60,000 nucleotides of DNA from Takakia lepidozioides (Eukaryota > Streptophyta > Takakiopsida > Takakiales > Takakiaceae), in the NCBI GenBank assembly GCA_030704615.1, contig CM060734.1:32692042-32752041 (forward strand), read 5' to 3'. Made by a program: the position numbers and the translations under genes. Shown in pieces: positions 41,396 to 53,318 of the stretch (the first letter of the stretch is position 1; the number at the start of each line of letters is the position of its first letter). The notes under the pieces were generated by a model that saw only the letters and a program-made list of their open reading frames with translations, was not told where the DNA came from and made no database searches.

Positions 41396-41770
41396 CCTAT
41401 ATACTGGTATGAATATGAGTATCATGACCACAAATACCATGTGGTATATAGTATCAATTGGGTATCATTCCAAGTAAATAAACAATAATATATATATATA
41501 TATATAATCTATTAACTAAATATAAATACGTATAAATACATAGCATATATATAATAATTTAATATAGTATTGATACCAATATAAATGAGGAAGATGGCTG
41601 GGTAGTACTGGTATTGAAATCAATAACAGTCGGGTAGGTTCTGCAATACCAGATTTATACCCAGTATTGATACCCAGGTGAAACCCTCTATACCAGTACA
41701 ACACTGGAATATACCCATCGATCTCGACATTGTTCTCATAAAGACGCTAGTAGTGCGGAGCAACGCGAGT
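41396..41770. repeat. AT-rich dispersed repeat with GGTATNNATACC motifs
   Basis: Contains a (TA)n run at about 41,489-41,506 and many GGTATTGATACC-like half palindromes. ATACCAGTACAACACTGGAATAT (about 41,690-41,712) is the inverted match of the 21,616 region. CTAGTAGTGCGGAGCAACGCGAG (about 41,746-41,768) is the inverted match of the 17,050 stem-loop. Confidence 0.55.
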
Positions 41771-41779
41771 GGGTTTCAT

Positions 41780-41995
41780 GTTGTGGTGGTAGCATGATGG
41801 TAAGGTAATAATATTGCAAGCGGCGAGGTTTCGGGTTCGATTCTTGATGGAAGGCTCTTGTAGTGTGACCTGGGTATATATATATATATGACGCCAACCG
41901 AAGCTAGCATAAATAAGAGCCTCTTCCCCTTGCGGGTACTACCCCCTTTCAGGGATGGGCTCTATCCGTACCGTAACCTGTCACAGAGTGGCTAG
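41780..41995 (+). mobile_element. tRNA-derived SINE-like element
   Basis: A tRNA-like head has an A-box-like GGTAGCATGATGG (41,787-41,800) and a B-box-like GGGTTCGATTC (41,833-41,843) 45 bases apart, the layout of an internal Pol III promoter. It has no full cloverleaf and is followed by a (TA)n and unrelated tail. No second copy is visible here, so the ends are guesses. Confidence 0.4.
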
Positions 41996-41999
41996 CTGG

Positions 42000-43258
42000 C
42001 CAATCTTACATTTACTGAGGATTAGGGATGTGAGTGATGAAATAGCCGTGAAATGCAAGGCTCGTAGTAGAGGTGTAGTGTATTTTGGTGGTAGGTTGAG
42101 ATTATCTTTCAAACCTTGGGTATGAGCACCGCACCCCCGACACCCGCGGTGATGACGGTCAGAGGTGCCATGTTCCAGCCTCGCTACGGAGGGCATGTAT
42201 GATTGGGTCATATTTTTCGTAATTGAACCCGGATATTAGTATTCCGTTCCGATTGGTGTAACCCTCTGTGGTCTCTCATGTAACACTGGTTAGTCCATTT
42301 TATACTTAGCCAAATATGGACTTAGTCAAATTTCGAGACCAAGTGTGAGTTACCAATCCATTTTGTGTAACCCCTAGTGGAGTTACACATCTCGTCGTGT
42401 AACCCCCACTAGAGTTTACACGTTTACACTCCTTCAGTTCCATGTCACTCTCAAGAGAGGGTGGGGAAGATTTGACATGCCAAAAACCGGCGTACCATCT
42501 TGAGCGTGTGCATTAAGTTTACATTATTTCTATTATCTTCCGAATACAATGTTATATAATCCGGATATTAGTTCTCATCCAAATCTCATTTTTTGGATGA
42601 ACAGCATCGAACGAAGCACATTCAGCCGAGGTCAGCGCTTGCCGTACCAAAGACAGGTGGGGTCCCCGGACGAGAAAACATGTATTGATTCTTGGGTCAT
42701 CTCGCACATCGCATGAAGAATCTTCTAGTCTGGATCCCTCGCTGTCACATTCCTTGAGCTTGGAAAATCTATTCATGGTCTCCGATACATTGTGTACAGA
42801 GAGGCATGACTTTTGTATATATGTGCAGAGAAGAGGGGGAGATGGTGATGGAATGTTGTTGTGTATCTGAGCATACCCAAGTGTAGAAAGAAGATGTAAG
42901 CCGAAGTAGTGTGAGTCCAATTTGGAAGATCGCTTCCACATCCACAAGATTATGGTCGGAAGGATCGCAGGGGCATGAGAAGATCCTTGTAAGAGCTGAC
43001 CTGGGTCTTTGGAATTCATACTAGAAACAGATGTTCTGAGCTGGGCGATTTCTTCACTAAGAAAGTTGTCTCAAACAAAACAATCTCCAACAAAAATTGA
43101 AGAATATTTGAACCAACCTCCAAAAGAGATGTCAATCCAACTCAATGCTTCACAAATGGATGTTGCCAAGATGCCAAGCCTGCCCAGTTTCTATATGTCC
43201 TGGGAATGATGAATTGAAGAGATTTCTGGCACAATTGGCTCAGCTAGTCAAAGGATAA
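42000..43258. other. No recognised gene; small inverted-repeat cluster
   Basis: GTGTAACCCCTAGTGGAGTTACAC (42,366-42,389) is a near-perfect inverted repeat, followed by a related GTGTAACCCCCACTAGAGTTTACAC. A 155-residue minus-strand frame (43,019-42,552) and a 66-residue plus frame (43,009-43,209) show no family features. This is intergenic DNA downstream of DRC2. Confidence 0.4.
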
Positions 43259-46200
43259 TCAGAGGGGCTTCTTGGCTTTTTTGGGAGGTCCGTCGTAAAC
43301 ATTCTTGAGTAGGGAGCGTATTGAGACTGGTTTGCGGTTGACCGTCTGCACATAGAATGACGTTGACAAGTGCCCACAAGTTTTGTAGACACACCAATCA
43401 AGCATCAACGTAACAAGATGGTGAGCATTATCGGTAGGCTGAGAAAGAAGAGAAACTTTGTAACGTCCACAGAATGTACTCATAAAATGTTGTTTGCCAT
43501 AGCCATAACGTCCACGCTGAGAGAGAGAGAGAATGTACTCATGAGACGTCGTTGTTTCACGTCTTGCGGCCATAGACCCAGCGCCCAGTTTGGGCAGAAG
43601 AGAGAGGGGGGGAGGGAGAGAGAGGGAGAGAGACACAGAGAGTTGCAGGTCGCTTACTGTTTTAATTTCTACATGTGAGACATATCCATATTATCATTCA
43701 TCGAGAAACCAGAAGATGATAGTACAGAGCATAAATATACAAAGCACACATGGAGCAGACACAGGGCCTTAGAGAAAAGACCAACCAGCAATGCGTTATA
43801 TCCAGATTTTATCCTTTCACTCATAGTGAGTCCATCCAAGTAGTTGCTCAGTGCAGTCTGCAACTGAAAGTTCTCGTCACCCCGCTTGTTTCTCTCCAGT
43901 TCTATCGCCATCTTGTCCAGCATTACCTGCCCCATCCCGGTATACTTCTTTGGAGAGTCAACCAACTTCACCAATTTATTTTGTACAAGTTTTCAGTAAC
44001 ATAGGAGGCCATCGGTGTAAGGTGGGTTCCTCACTGCTAGAATTCATCTAGTGGCCTTCATTGCTTGCATTGGATAAACTGCATGACTAGTTGTAACTTG
44101 AAAATGATGTTCATGTAAGATCATGAAAATACAGCAGCATAAATCAGATCAATCCGTGTTTGCTCAGTTATGCTGTTTCTGTCGTATAGTGTTTGTTGGT
44201 GTAGGCTTTCATCTGTCTGAAACTCTTCACATACTTTTCTCTCAGAGGTTTGTGAGACAATACATTGGATACAACAGATTCTGACCTTGTTGTAGCGTCT
44301 ATAAAATTTGGCGAGATAGTCTAGTTCCTCTACTTCAACACCAGCATCATCCACAGCATGCGATGACCACCAAAATTTGGATCCTTGAGGGGAGACGGGC
44401 TCTGTTGGAAGCTGGCTTGTGATGGGAAGTTCCACATCTATGATGCTCCGTTCCCTTGCCCTGGGAACCACCCTGTTGAGCTCCACTGTAGGCACGACAG
44501 CAACTGCCTTACACGCTGCAGAGTTAAGATCCACAGTTACAGAAAGTGCGTTAATGTTGGCAGAGAGTGGATCCTTGCAAGGCACTACTGCATGCAGTTC
44601 ATAAACTTCAGATCTGAGATGAAATCTGAAAAGAGAAGGACAAAGTCGAGTCATCTGGTGTGTGAGAGCCAAAAGCTCTGACAAAGATCAAAGCTTGATG
44701 TGAGAATTGAGTACGTTAAAATACAGGACCTTACAGCTGTCATCTGCAGCCATCTCTTCGTCAAGCCTAGCGCCTGGCAGTGTGGGGATGGAGGAGACGT
44801 ACAATGGATCAAAGGGAAAGATTTTCTCGTGCTCTGTTTCCAGCTGTGACATCACTCCAGGCCATGATTTAGCATGCCCAGCATGTAAGTGTCACATAAT
44901 TCTGCAAATGATTTGGACATTCAACCCTTGTTATTTGTGTTTCCAGGATGAGTAAAAACACTTTTCCAGTCTCACACCAGCCCTGACACCATACGATTCC
45001 TGGATTAGGCTCAAATCCTACCCTGCAGTTGAATGCTGCTAGCTTGAGCAGGCGCTTAGCCAAACTGAGTTTTGTCTGCAGATCCTTGCTGACCTCCCCT
45101 ACATCATTAGAAATTTTCTGCCAAACAAAAGCACACAGATAGAAAAACTTCATTCATCTGGGATCACGAGTGAATCTGTGTGTTAGCTTGGTTTGCCTCA
45201 CGGTTGTGAAAGAAGGATAAAATGTGCTCCCTTCTCCATCTTTTGGAAACTACAAACATGGTCTCCTTGACAAGCTCTCCACTCCTAAAGTAAGCAAGCA
45301 AGAAAGGAACCTTGTAACAGCCATGGGAAGCTCAAATAGATTATTGCATGATAACAGATAAAACAACAGAGAAAAGTGGGTCAGCCACCACAACCATAAA
45401 ACTACAAAGATACAGGGACTCAGCACAGAGGGAGAGAGAATATATTCATAAGACGTTTGCTGTAGCCTTGAGAAAGTACTCATAAGACGTTGTTTGCCAT
45501 AGCCTTGTGGCCATTGACCCCGCGCCCAGTTTACGCGGAACACCATGGGATGGAACCTACCTTTGTCAGGGGCTGACGCCGGTAGTAAGACTTACCTTGG
45601 AATACACAATTGATCCGGGTTTTCCAGATATCCTCTAGAAATCCCTTTACACAAGCATCAACCTGCTGTGTGTGGTTTGCCTAATAACTAGGCCCCAAAA
45701 GGGCCTGGGCTTTTGGCTCAGCCTCGAGACTTTCAAAGTTGTTAAACAGAGGTACAGGCACACAATGAATCAGGAAATGAATATTGTCTTCAGGTTGCCC
45801 ACACAGCGGGCAATTGCACTCTCCCTTTCCTCTCTGCTTCTGTTTGCTGTTCAAAGGTAGGCTTCCTGCCCTGAGTTTAAATTTCAGTCTATTGGGTAGA
45901 CCCTTGAAGTCATCCATGATGTCCTCCCCCATGTCACAGACTGGAAACAAATTCAGGGAAAACTAGCGTAACTTCATTTTCATCAGACAATTTCCTGGCA
46001 GCAGACGAGATTACAGCCTCCAAGTCAAATTTATCCAGCAGGGTCAAGACTTGCGGGCTAAGATTCAGATCCTTGAGAATCTCTTCTACTGTCTCCCGCC
46101 AGGACTTAAGCCTGTTTGACAGGGTGATCCTGCTTCCAAGATATGGAGTCAATTAACTTCGGATATCTGATGTTGGACATATGTCTCAGCTGACCCCACC

Positions 46201-49200
46201 ATCTGACCTTGAATTCATCTCGTCGGGAGCTTAAGGAAGGGATGCCAAACTCACCCTGAACAGCCACATTGGCTGTTTTGGAGCATGCTGACATGCACTC
46301 CTTATGCACGCCCACTGAATGGATTCTAGAGACTTAGCCTGGTTGGAGTTATCAACCCATATTGCAGATGCGTACTCCAAGGCAGGTCTAATAACGCGAC
46401 AAAGCATGGTTTTTTTGACCTCAGAGTTGATCCATCTGCGGTGGAAAACTTTAGTGAGACCCAGCGCTTTGCGCTTGCCAGTTGGAACAACTTTCTGAAT
46501 ATCTGCATCCCAATTACAGTTGGAGGAAAACTCAACGCCGACGTATGTGTGGGAAGGGAGGACCGGAATCTCTTGGCTTCCCCACTGCCACTTGAGATCA
46601 CCTCCTCCTACCCTTGGTCGTTGAATGCCACCACTGCACATTTACTGACGTTAGCCTCTAGCCCCCAAAGGTAAAAGTATCTCTTCGCGCAATCAATCAA
46701 CTCCTGGAGATTGGAAGGAGTCTCCCCTATGCCTGCGAAGTCATCCACAAACATAAGGGCTGGTATGGTGGCATCACCCACCCTTAACCCAAATCCCTTA
46801 CTTTCCACATCCTCGAGGTGTTGATTGATGAAAACATTGAAGTGTAGGGGGAGAGGGTACATTCTTGAGCTACACCTTGGTCTACGTCAAAGAAGTTAGA
46901 CTTCTGTCCATTAACAGTGACATAGCTTTTGGTGTGAGCATACAAGTTATGGACCACTCTCCACATCTTTCCCTTGATCCCCCATGACCAGAGTCGGAGC
47001 CATAGACCGTCTCTCCACACTGTGTCATAAGCCTTTTTGACATCCAAGAAAAATACAAAAGTGGGTATCCCTTCATTTTTCCTTCCCTGGATAATCTGGC
47101 TTAGAGTGAAGATTTGATCCACAGAGCCCCTGTTTCGCCAAAAGCCAGCTTGGCCTTCGTGGAAACAACCTCTCGATTCCAGATCAACCTCGAGACGAGT
47201 ACTTATAACTCTGCAAAATATCTTGCCAACTGCATTGAGGAGCGTGATGCCTCGGTAGTTCCCCGGTTCTTCTCTGTCACCCTTCTTGTACAGATTGGCA
47301 ATGACCCCCTGTCGCCAGCGAAAGGGGATCATTTCAGTCCTCCAGATAAGGTTAAAGAGACGTACAAGGGCCTCTATCATGGGATCGCCACCGTACTTGA
47401 TAAACTCGTTGACTATGCCATCAGGTCCACCAGTTTTATATCCATTTAAATGCCTTTGAAATATACTCCAATTCATCAGGGCTGTCTTGAATCATAGGAA
47501 CAGTTTTTCCAACTGTGTCCTCCCATTCTTCAGAGGACCCCTCACTGTTAGACCTAGAAATTCTGCCAAGGATACTGTAGTGGGTTTCAAAGGTTTATGT
47601 CAACCGTTGAAGTCACCACTGCACCCTTAGTAGTCCTCAGCGATTGTACTTGCTGACAGTTTTTCCACTTATACAACGTTGAAGGGCCAACCAGAATCTC
47701 TTGTCACTACCACCATGGTGGTTTGAGTTTATTTCACTGTATAGCTTGTCCCAGCATAATTTCTTCTGAGACCTTACAAGCTGATTCATATCTTTGCGGA
47801 TCTGGTAGTACCTAGCCCACAATTCTTTGTTGGGAGAAAGAGACACAGAAAGAGAAAGAGAGATTGGCAGGTTTGCAGATTCTTTAAGGCAATGGTGGGC
47901 ATGTACTGAAGAGAATCCAAAAGAAAGAGGGCACCTTTAGCTTGATATGCTCCGAGTCGTGCAATCTGTTTAAAGCCTTCTTGAGATTTTGGTAGTGCTT
48001 GTTTATCCGGCCCTTCTCATCTTGTAAAGCTTTGTTTGCTACCTCCCACTCTTTGCTGTCTCAGAAGTGCAATCTATGTATCAGTGAGACATGACAGATC
48101 ACAGAAGTAAAGATTATTTGGTATATTTAAAATTCCAAAAAATTCTGTATTTAATCCAGGATTCTACTGGTAAAGTCTAGATATTAGACATCCCTGATTC
48201 AACTTCTGTCCGAGGCTATTACTGCTAAACCTTTCAGCCCCAGAAGCGAAGGTTCCCGAGTAATCAACAGACAAACCAATTCCTGGGTAGTCAGTGACTC
48301 CATTGCATTCACAATAGACACCAATGCAAAGAAAAGCTATTAAATAGTCCCCAGCTTTCAAGTGTTGCATGAATACAGCTATTGAGGAAGGGGCAGACCT
48401 ATTGACGGCCATGTGGGCACGAACGTAAGCCAGGTTATCATGCAGGCGCACAAGCTTGCGCATGCGTTGCTCAATCAACCGTGATGTGATGGCATCCTTG
48501 GCCGAGAGATCTTTGAATGATATTGTCTTTACTTCTGTGCGTTGCAGATACGTCTGATCCACCACACCACCATTTACACCAAGTGCGGCTTTGAGAAAAT
48601 GACATGTGTTGTCTTTGCTGGAGGGTTCCAGGGTGCTTGGTAGATAGGAGTACAGACACCAGCACACTGACTTATAACTAGCAGTATGTACCAAAGTTCA
48701 CATGTAGGCAATGAGCACTTACAATCCCAATAGCTGATAATGAGGATTTGTCAGCACATAATTACCTCGTGGGTGTGCTCGATTTGGCGCTCCAGTGCCT
48801 CGATTCCACTCTCCAACGATATCCGCATCACATTGTACTCCTCTATGTTTTTGTTCTGGGTCAAGCACAATGAACATGGTTCTTTTGAACTGTGGAGTAA
48901 AGCATTGTTCAGCAAGTGCATTCCAGGCAGTCAGATGGTGTTACATGTATGGTCAGATTGGACTCAGCGGCTGGTCTTGGTCCCAAAATGCCAAGAAAGT
49001 GAAACCATACTTGATGTGGAGGTTACAATTGTGCGGCTGTAAGGAAAATCAGAAATTAGTCTCACTTTCATAAGGCAGAGAAAATACAGTGTTTAGCTAA
49101 CCACATATATGCATGCATATCTGCATGATTACATAAGTCAACAAGAAAGAGACACAGATAAGGATGAGCACCTTAATTTCTTCACCCGTGGTTTCAAATT

Positions 49201-52200
49201 CTTGGCGTTTCTCACCAAGAGCTTCTTCAAATTCTGTTTTCATTGAGGATATCATGTCTACCATTTCCTGCAAACCACGTCCAAGCAAATCCTTACAGAC
49301 TAAAACCAAAGAGCTTCACATCCCAAAGTCTCCCCCTCCTCCCAAATAAAACCTGCGTCTAAAAATTATTCTAGTAAGACGGTATTAGCTTTCTAGCTCT
49401 CTAGAAAGCTTAGAGTAGCTTAGAGTACACTCTCTATTCATGTCATAGTCTGAACTAAACATACAGCAATTCAGGTCATGCCATGCATCAATTAGAGGAT
49501 GGGTGCCAGTTGATTTGCAAGTATCCAACCTTCTTCTGTGCATCATGGGTACCAATCATATGCTCATGTTCTGTACTGAAGCTCTCTGCCAAAATTTGAA
49601 AATGGCCTTTGAACTCCTCGTCCATTTTCTGTTGATTAAAGACGAACCCCATGTCCCGGAATGAAAACATTTAGCTCCTTTACTTCATTGCTGGCACTGC
49701 ATGCAAGGTCTGCTTGATGGTCATCGCTGGCTGAATTGGAATTCATCTCATGTTGAGGCAATCTCAAAGCATCTTAAGACTTGTTTCGAATCCCACGGTT
49801 TTCACATGATATTAAGCATTCACTGGAAAGATAATCTCACCTTGAAAGAACTGGAGAGATTGCTGTTAAACACAAACTCATTTGAAACTTATACCTGTAC
49901 AACACTACACAACATCCTAGAATCAATTATCCCTGTCAAATAGGAGAACCACCATGCACCTCAGTGGTTGTACAAAAAGGTGTGAGTAACAAGGTACTAC
50001 CCTCATGCGCATATAGTGGAGGTCAATAAGGACATCAAGCATGTTTAAATGCTTGCTCAGAGCTGTCTGCTGCTGCCCTTCTGCCTCCTCAATTGATTTT
50101 CGGAAGTCTGCTATGGTTGCATCCTTCACCTCCACCTGTGCACCATATCCAAAAAGTACATGTGTGCACATGCAGGTGCATGTTGTGAGATGCTTCACTC
50201 CATGGTGTGCAGTGGGGAGTCCCACCAGCAGTTACAATGCTTGATGGTGAAGCGCCTCATGGTCATTCAGCTATGCATTCTTCAGGGCAGGTACACAAAG
50301 AAACATATGTGCAGCTGTGCTCGGCTACCATTCATCCATACAGAGGGAAACTCAATCACTGTCCATTTCCATTTCCAACCATTTCCCAAAGGCTACAGGT
50401 CAAGGTGTGAATTTGATCAATGACGTTTCCTATATATGTGTCTCTTCACCTGTGTGTCTGTCTCTACGTACACAATGTCCTGCAGCTGTCTCTTCTTTTC
50501 TCTCTTCCCCTTTGCAAACCCCCAAAAAGGAAAAGAATGTGAACAAGGGGACACCTGATGCACATGCTTCTCAGCCAGCCATTCAATATCCCTGCGCAGA
50601 TCCTGCACTTTTGATTCGCGCAATATCTTGCGCCAGTCCTTGTGAATTTTCAGCATGCTCATCTTGCTTAGCTTCTCCTCATCAACCTGAAGACCCACGT
50701 GGGCAAAGTCTGATTTTAGGCTTCCATTCTTCACAGATCACATCTTAACATGACTTGCGACACTTTCATATCTGTTGCTGATCAGACCGACGGTTTGATG
50801 GTAGAGCATCCAGAATGTTGCATCAATAGCCCACTACACGTATGACAAATTTGAGAAGGCACGACAAACCATATGTTTCTTTATTTGGTCCCTTCGATCC
50901 CGTATTTTCTTCTTCCGCATTTCCTCAGCCTGCCAACATGAGCTGAAAAGTCAGAGTATGCAACGTTCATGCATTGCCACAAGATGGCACTTCTTCCGAA
51001 GACATGTGGTTGTTGGGAGGAAATGAAAAGCAATACAGCTGGTTTGGTAAATTATGTGGGCACACAGGCTTCAGAGACTGCACATCTTGCCCAGCAGTTG
51101 ACGTGGCCAAGCAGCCATCTTCCACAGAAGACTCCTGCTGGGAGCTGGGTTCTGATTGCGACTCAAATAATAAGATAGCAACTACTAAATAATATGACAC
51201 ACAAACAAGGAGTAGTTCATGTCCCCCTTACATTTTGCTTTGTAGTGGTCACTCAATCATTTGTCATTTAAGTCCTACATGCAAGGACTTTGGTGTTGAG
51301 ATATTCCATAGAGGCAAATTTATCTACTCCATCATGTGAGAAGGACACAACCCATTGCTAAGAGTTCACTTCCAGAAACACTCAATCTTGCAGTCTTCCA
51401 TGTAGGGTGGCATTCGTCCAATGATAAATGCAGGAGCCTTTATTCACATTACCACAGGGCAACTCTACCGTAACAGTGTATTGCAAGCCTGAAAATCGAT
51501 GTGGAAGAGATCACACATAATTTCTGAGACGAAGATGGTTTGTACCTGAAGTGCCATCATTTCTGCTTTGATTTTTTTTTCCTCCTCAGTGAGAGGCTTT
51601 TTGCCCTGGAACAAACACAGCCACAGTTTCTGAGATATGCAACTGGCGCCCAACTATTGATGACTTCATTTCTATTGCTCTTATCCTCCTTGTGATCTTC
51701 TACCAAGGAGAAAAAGAAGATGAAAACAAGGTATAAATGGGTCGGGAAGATACTATGCAGCCTGTACATAATTTTGTAGACTGGTTCCTACAAATTGTCC
51801 CCTTACTAACTTGCCCACAGCAGACTGCTGGGACTCCACTGAACCCTCATGAGGCCTGGCTTTGACAAGCTCGGATTCAACTTTTGCCAGATTTGGCAAG
51901 AGAATGTTGTCACTATTTGCAGAATCAGCTGCAAGGAGGTGCCTGGCCACCTGACCTTTCAACATTGAACAGTCTCTCTAGTCGAAATCCGCAAAATTAA
52001 ATCAGGTCACTAATTGTGTGGACGACCATAGTTCCCAATATTCAGCTTTGATATTAAATTCCACCCTCGTCTGCAGCCTCTGTTCCAAAATTCTCAACTA
52101 ATAATTCGAAGTTCTATACGCTATGATCCCAGTCGATCATCGCCAGCAGCTAGTACCAAATGGTAACTCATCCGAGTGAGGTCTTTTGCCACCCCACCCC

Positions 52201-52400
52201 GGTCTAGCATGATCACCTGAAGCCACCATGCAAATTACAAAGGTGATACAGGTTGCTCAATAGTCTCATGACAATGCAGTCAATTGTAACTCCTTCATAA
52301 AGTTGTGACCAGGGCGCTGTCGAACGACAAGAACAGACAAGAACTCAAGGATCAGCACCTTCTTTATGACAGGCTCCTCAGGTTCAGGCTTCGGTGCCAT
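43259..52400 (-). CDS. DRC2: Dynein regulatory complex subunit 2 (CCDC65 family)
   Basis: Coiled-coil subunit of the nexin-dynein regulatory complex of motile axonemes; in land plants this means sperm flagella. Exons (minus strand, each with GT/AG and matching phase): 52,400-52,359; 51,605-51,546; 50,929-50,870; 50,728-50,555; 50,135-50,001; 49,628-49,530; 49,267-49,172; 48,855-48,766; 48,553-48,399; 48,055-47,935; 45,117-45,022; 44,843-44,730; about 44,573-44,286; 43,926-43,786; 43,345-43,259. An optional exon near 51,970-51,790 (ADSANSDNILLPNLAKVESE) also fits phase. Family landmarks: TEEEKKIKAEMMALQ, MLKIHKDWRKILRESKVQDL, LSAKDAITSRLIEQRMRKLV, LETEHEKIFPFDPLY, YLAKFYRRYNK, LSNYLDGLTM. Start is MAPKPEPEEPVIKK, stop TGA at 43,259-43,261. 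About 585-640 residues. The start of exon 44,573 is the least certain junction. Confidence 0.92.
43450..43640 (-). mobile_element. LINE 3'-tail remnant in the last DRC2 intron
   Basis: GAATGTACTCATRARAYGT occurs twice (43,466 and 43,524) followed by GCGGCCATAGACCCAGCGCC, matching the LINE 3' end at 45,440-45,540. A (GA)n-rich run at 43,595-43,640 adjoins. Confidence 0.55.
45420..47850 (-). mobile_element. 5'-truncated LINE in the large DRC2 intron
   Basis: Lies in the 2.8-kb intron between the exons ending at 47,935 and starting at 45,117, same strand as DRC2. Reading 5' to 3': a pre-RT region (47,846-47,637, KRFWLALQRCISGK); reverse transcriptase (47,476-46,790) with GYKTGGPDGIVNEFIKYGG, PGNYRGITLLNAVGKIFC and FFLDVKKAYDTVW; and the catalytic ALMFVDDFAGIGE (about 46,760). 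A post-RT region follows, with a zinc-binding CPLCGQPEDNIHFLIHC (about 45,815), and a 3' end with tandem CTTATGAGTACTTTCT units (45,440-45,500). Frames are broken at several places. The endonuclease is missing. Confidence 0.85.
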
Positions 52401-52967
52401 AGCTTCCGGTTACTTGCAGCCTTCTCGGAAATTGCACGAAGCGGTATCCTGCCCTTCACAAATTGAAGTCTCACAATCTTCAACACCACATTCCAGCAGA
52501 TTGTGCTACCCAAGTGGAAACGAGGCATCCACAGATATAGATAATGATGAGGACGAGTAACAGTGAGAGTGACTCGGTTCTGCGAGCTCCTTGTTCATGG
52601 GAGCTGGAGCGATCCCTCTTGCAACAGGTCCGTTCCCTTCAGATTCTAGCTTAGCACTTCAGAATGTTTTCACGAAGCATTGGAAGCCACGAGAACAACT
52701 GAATGCATGTCAATGTCTCTCTGTGTGCATCTCTTTCTCTGTGTGAGAGAGGTGGGCAGTTGTCCGTTGAGTGAGAAGGGAAGGGGTACTGTGAAAAAGG
52801 CAGCGAGACATGTCAGCCGGCGTGGTCCCGCCCACGTGACCCATTTTGGCGCCGCCTACCTGGCACTCGGGGGAGGATGAATGAAGGATAGCAATGCGAA
52901 ATTACCCTAAACCCCTCGTCTGCGATTCTCTCTCGCATACACAGATACACAATCTGAGGTTTCTACA
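52401..52967. promoter_or_regulatory. Shared bidirectional promoter of DRC2 and mL53
   Basis: 567 bases separate the two start codons of head-to-head genes. Base composition is fairly GC-rich near the mL53 side (GGTCCCGCCCACGTGACCC, GGCGCCGCC), including a CACGTG E-box/G-box. No clear TATA box on either side. Confidence 0.55.
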
Positions 52968-53318
52968 ATGCTCAAGCATCTGTCCAAAGTTAGGATAGAG
53001 TTCAATGCTTTGGATGCACGGGCTGCCTCAGCTCTTGAATTTCTGGCTCAATGCAACTCAAGGAAAGCGCGAGAATCAAACCCAAGTTGCGTGGTTACCG
53101 TTAAGCGGCGTACCGACGACCACCATCCTGTTATTGCTGTGACGTTCATTAACGGCCAGGAAGAGATCATGGATGGTTCCAACCTCCCTGCACAGCATAT
53201 TAGGAAGCGGGTTCTTGAGCAAGCTCAGATGATGGAGACTGAGAAGATGTTCCGAGAGGCTGGTCACGCCTGGCCCGTTATGATTCCACTAGAAGAGATT
53301 GAAGCCAGCAAAAAATGA
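52968..53318 (+). CDS. MRPL53: Mitochondrial large-subunit ribosomal protein mL53
   Basis: A single-exon frame of 116 residues starting MLKHLSKVRIEFNALDARAA, with FLAQCNSRKARESNPSC, VKRRTDDHHPVIAVTFINGQ and a C-terminal EKMFREAGHAWPVMIP. This matches the plant form of mL53, a thioredoxin-like-fold (L51/S25/CI-B8 type) protein of the mitochondrial ribosome. Length and termini agree with the family, so start at 52,968 and stop at 53,316-53,318 are well supported. No introns. It is transcribed away from DRC2 and towards the LRR gene. I recognise it by family pattern from memory, not by search. Confidence 0.8.
   Translation: MLKHLSKVRIEFNALDARAASALEFLAQCNSRKARESNPSCVVTVKRRTDDHHPVIAVTFINGQEEIMDGSNLPAQHIRKRVLEQAQMMETEKMFREAGHAWPVMIPLEEIEASKK

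Noticed and set aside
41780-41850. A functional tRNA gene
   Set aside because: The acceptor and anticodon stems do not pair convincingly; only A- and B-box-like parts remain.
48740-49042. Plus-strand 100-residue frame
   Set aside because: It is antisense to the DRC2 exon at 48,766-48,855 and its intron.
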